Translations under genes and position numbers: made by a program
Part shown: positions 63,582 through 64,000 of the stretch, one piece after another
How the letters are laid out: each line of letters starts with the position of its first letter
How positions within the stretch are numbered: position 1 is the first letter of the stretch
Source of the DNA: Hyphomicrobiales bacterium
GTDB lineage: Bacteria > Pseudomonadota > Alphaproteobacteria > Rhizobiales > Xanthobacteraceae
Assembly: GCA_003169835.1 (NCBI GenBank)
Contig: PNAI01000032.1
Coordinates: 1-64,000, forward strand
DNA length: 64,000 nt
Direction of reading: 5' to 3'
The notes under the pieces: model-generated
Seen by the model: the letters and a program-made list of their open reading frames with translations, nothing else
Database searches by the model: none
What the model was told of the DNA's origin: nothing

Positions 63582-64000
63582 TTATGGCGTCTTATGATCT
63601 TGCGCCGGCGAGCCCGCTTGGTCTTGCTTTGGCGACGCCGGCTGATCTTGTTTTGGGGGCGTCGTGCGGCGTGCATCGATGATGGGAAGTTCAATCGAAT
63701 ATTCCTTGTCGTCGCGCTTCAAGGTCAACTGAAGCTTTTCGCCAACGCCCAGCCGCTCGAGTTCGCCGGTAAAATCCGGAATACGGTGTACCGGTTTGCC
63801 GCCTACCGCAACAATGACGTCGCCGAGCGTTCCGGCGGTGGTATCAACACCTTTCAGTCCGGCGCGCCCGGCCGGAGAGTTCGCGACAATACGCATGATG
63901 ATAATGCCGGCGACGCCGAGACGGGTTGCGACGGTTTCAGCGGCGGGAACAATACCCACGCCCGGGGTCGGCACGCGGCCGTCGCGGATCAACTGCGGCA
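63582..64000 (-). CDS. Deg-type serine protease, C-terminal PDZ part (window edge)
   Basis: The reverse strand from the window edge to the stop at 63582 gives about 138 residues: PQLIRDGRVPTPGVGI and a PDZ domain with ANSPAGRAGLKG, GDVIVAVGGKPV and VGEKLQLTLKRD, then a tail with repeated PKQDQ/SPAQD units. This is the C-terminus of an S1C trypsin-like protease (DegP/DegS-like, one PDZ) of the periplasm. The protease domain and catalytic triad lie outside the window. It is convergent with the DsbA-like gene, 21 bp apart, and completes a periplasmic protein-quality group. Confidence 0.88.
   Translation of the reverse strand, partial: PQLIRDGRVPTPGVGIVPAAETVATRLGVAGIIIMRIVANSPAGRAGLKGVDTTAGTLGDVIVAVGGKPVHRIPDFTGELERLGVGEKLQLTLKRDDKEYSIELPIIDARRTTPPKQDQPASPKQDQAGSPAQDHKTP

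Overview
The window is about 64 kb of a high-GC alphaproteobacterial chromosome. It probably belongs to a member of the Hyphomicrobiales (Rhizobiales), close to the Nitrobacteraceae/Xanthobacteraceae. The evidence is a Suf operon with alphaproteobacterial-type SufS and two desulfurases, RNase E with a large insertion in its S1 region, the neighbourhood rne / amidase / PBP1A / prfB, divergent anmK-tyrS, class I PhaC, orphan Bug-type solute receptors, and intergenic palindromes of the kind common in Bradyrhizobium relatives. No rRNA, tRNA, CRISPR array, prophage or insertion sequence was seen. Most of the window is ordinary core chromosome.

Layout. 1-6.4 kb: an amino-acid/central-metabolism operon on the minus strand (alaC-hom-glpX, glpX cut by the window edge), a small lipoprotein, PHA synthase (phaC) and argC. 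6.7-12.8 kb: a probably periplasmic group of a Tat-type GMC oxidoreductase, three tandem Tat-exported metallo-beta-lactamase-fold hydrolases resembling methyl parathion hydrolase, and a secreted GlcG/HbpS-family protein. Hairpin terminators follow the hydrolase genes, and one of them seems to have been split by inserted palindromes. 12.9-23 kb: DedA protein, FkbM methyltransferase, parE, pobA with an upstream solute receptor, a membrane glycosyltransferase, rhlE helicase and a diguanylate cyclase.

23-31 kb: the iron-sulfur cluster operon iscS-like / sufB / unknown small protein / sufC / sufD / sufS / sufT / sufA / TfoX-like, with two candidate Irr-type operator sites. 31-45 kb: alpha/beta hydrolase, SH3 protein, a second solute receptor, a GGDEF-EAL protein next to a DUF2336 protein, pirin, anmK, tyrS and a very large AsmA/DUF3971 envelope protein. 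45-57 kb: Bcp peroxiredoxin, M23 peptidase, a probable 37-residue membrane peptide, prfB with a programmed +1 frameshift, a lipocalin-like protein, PBP1A, AMIN/amidase_3, a 590-bp leader and rne. 57-64 kb: a bifunctional class II aldolase/short-chain dehydrogenase with an LsrF-type thiolase, an aminotransferase, and a periplasmic quality-control set (M48-TPR protease, DsbA-like protein, and the C-terminus of a Deg-type PDZ protease cut by the window edge).

The least explained items are the tandem exported hydrolases with their rearranged terminator, the unknown protein inside the suf operon, the 16-bp repeats that multiply the ribosome-binding site of prfB, the lsrF/aldolase-dehydrogenase pair with no AI-2 uptake genes nearby, and the small membrane peptide at 47.1-47.2 kb. 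All functional statements come from reading motifs and remembered family features; no database search was run.
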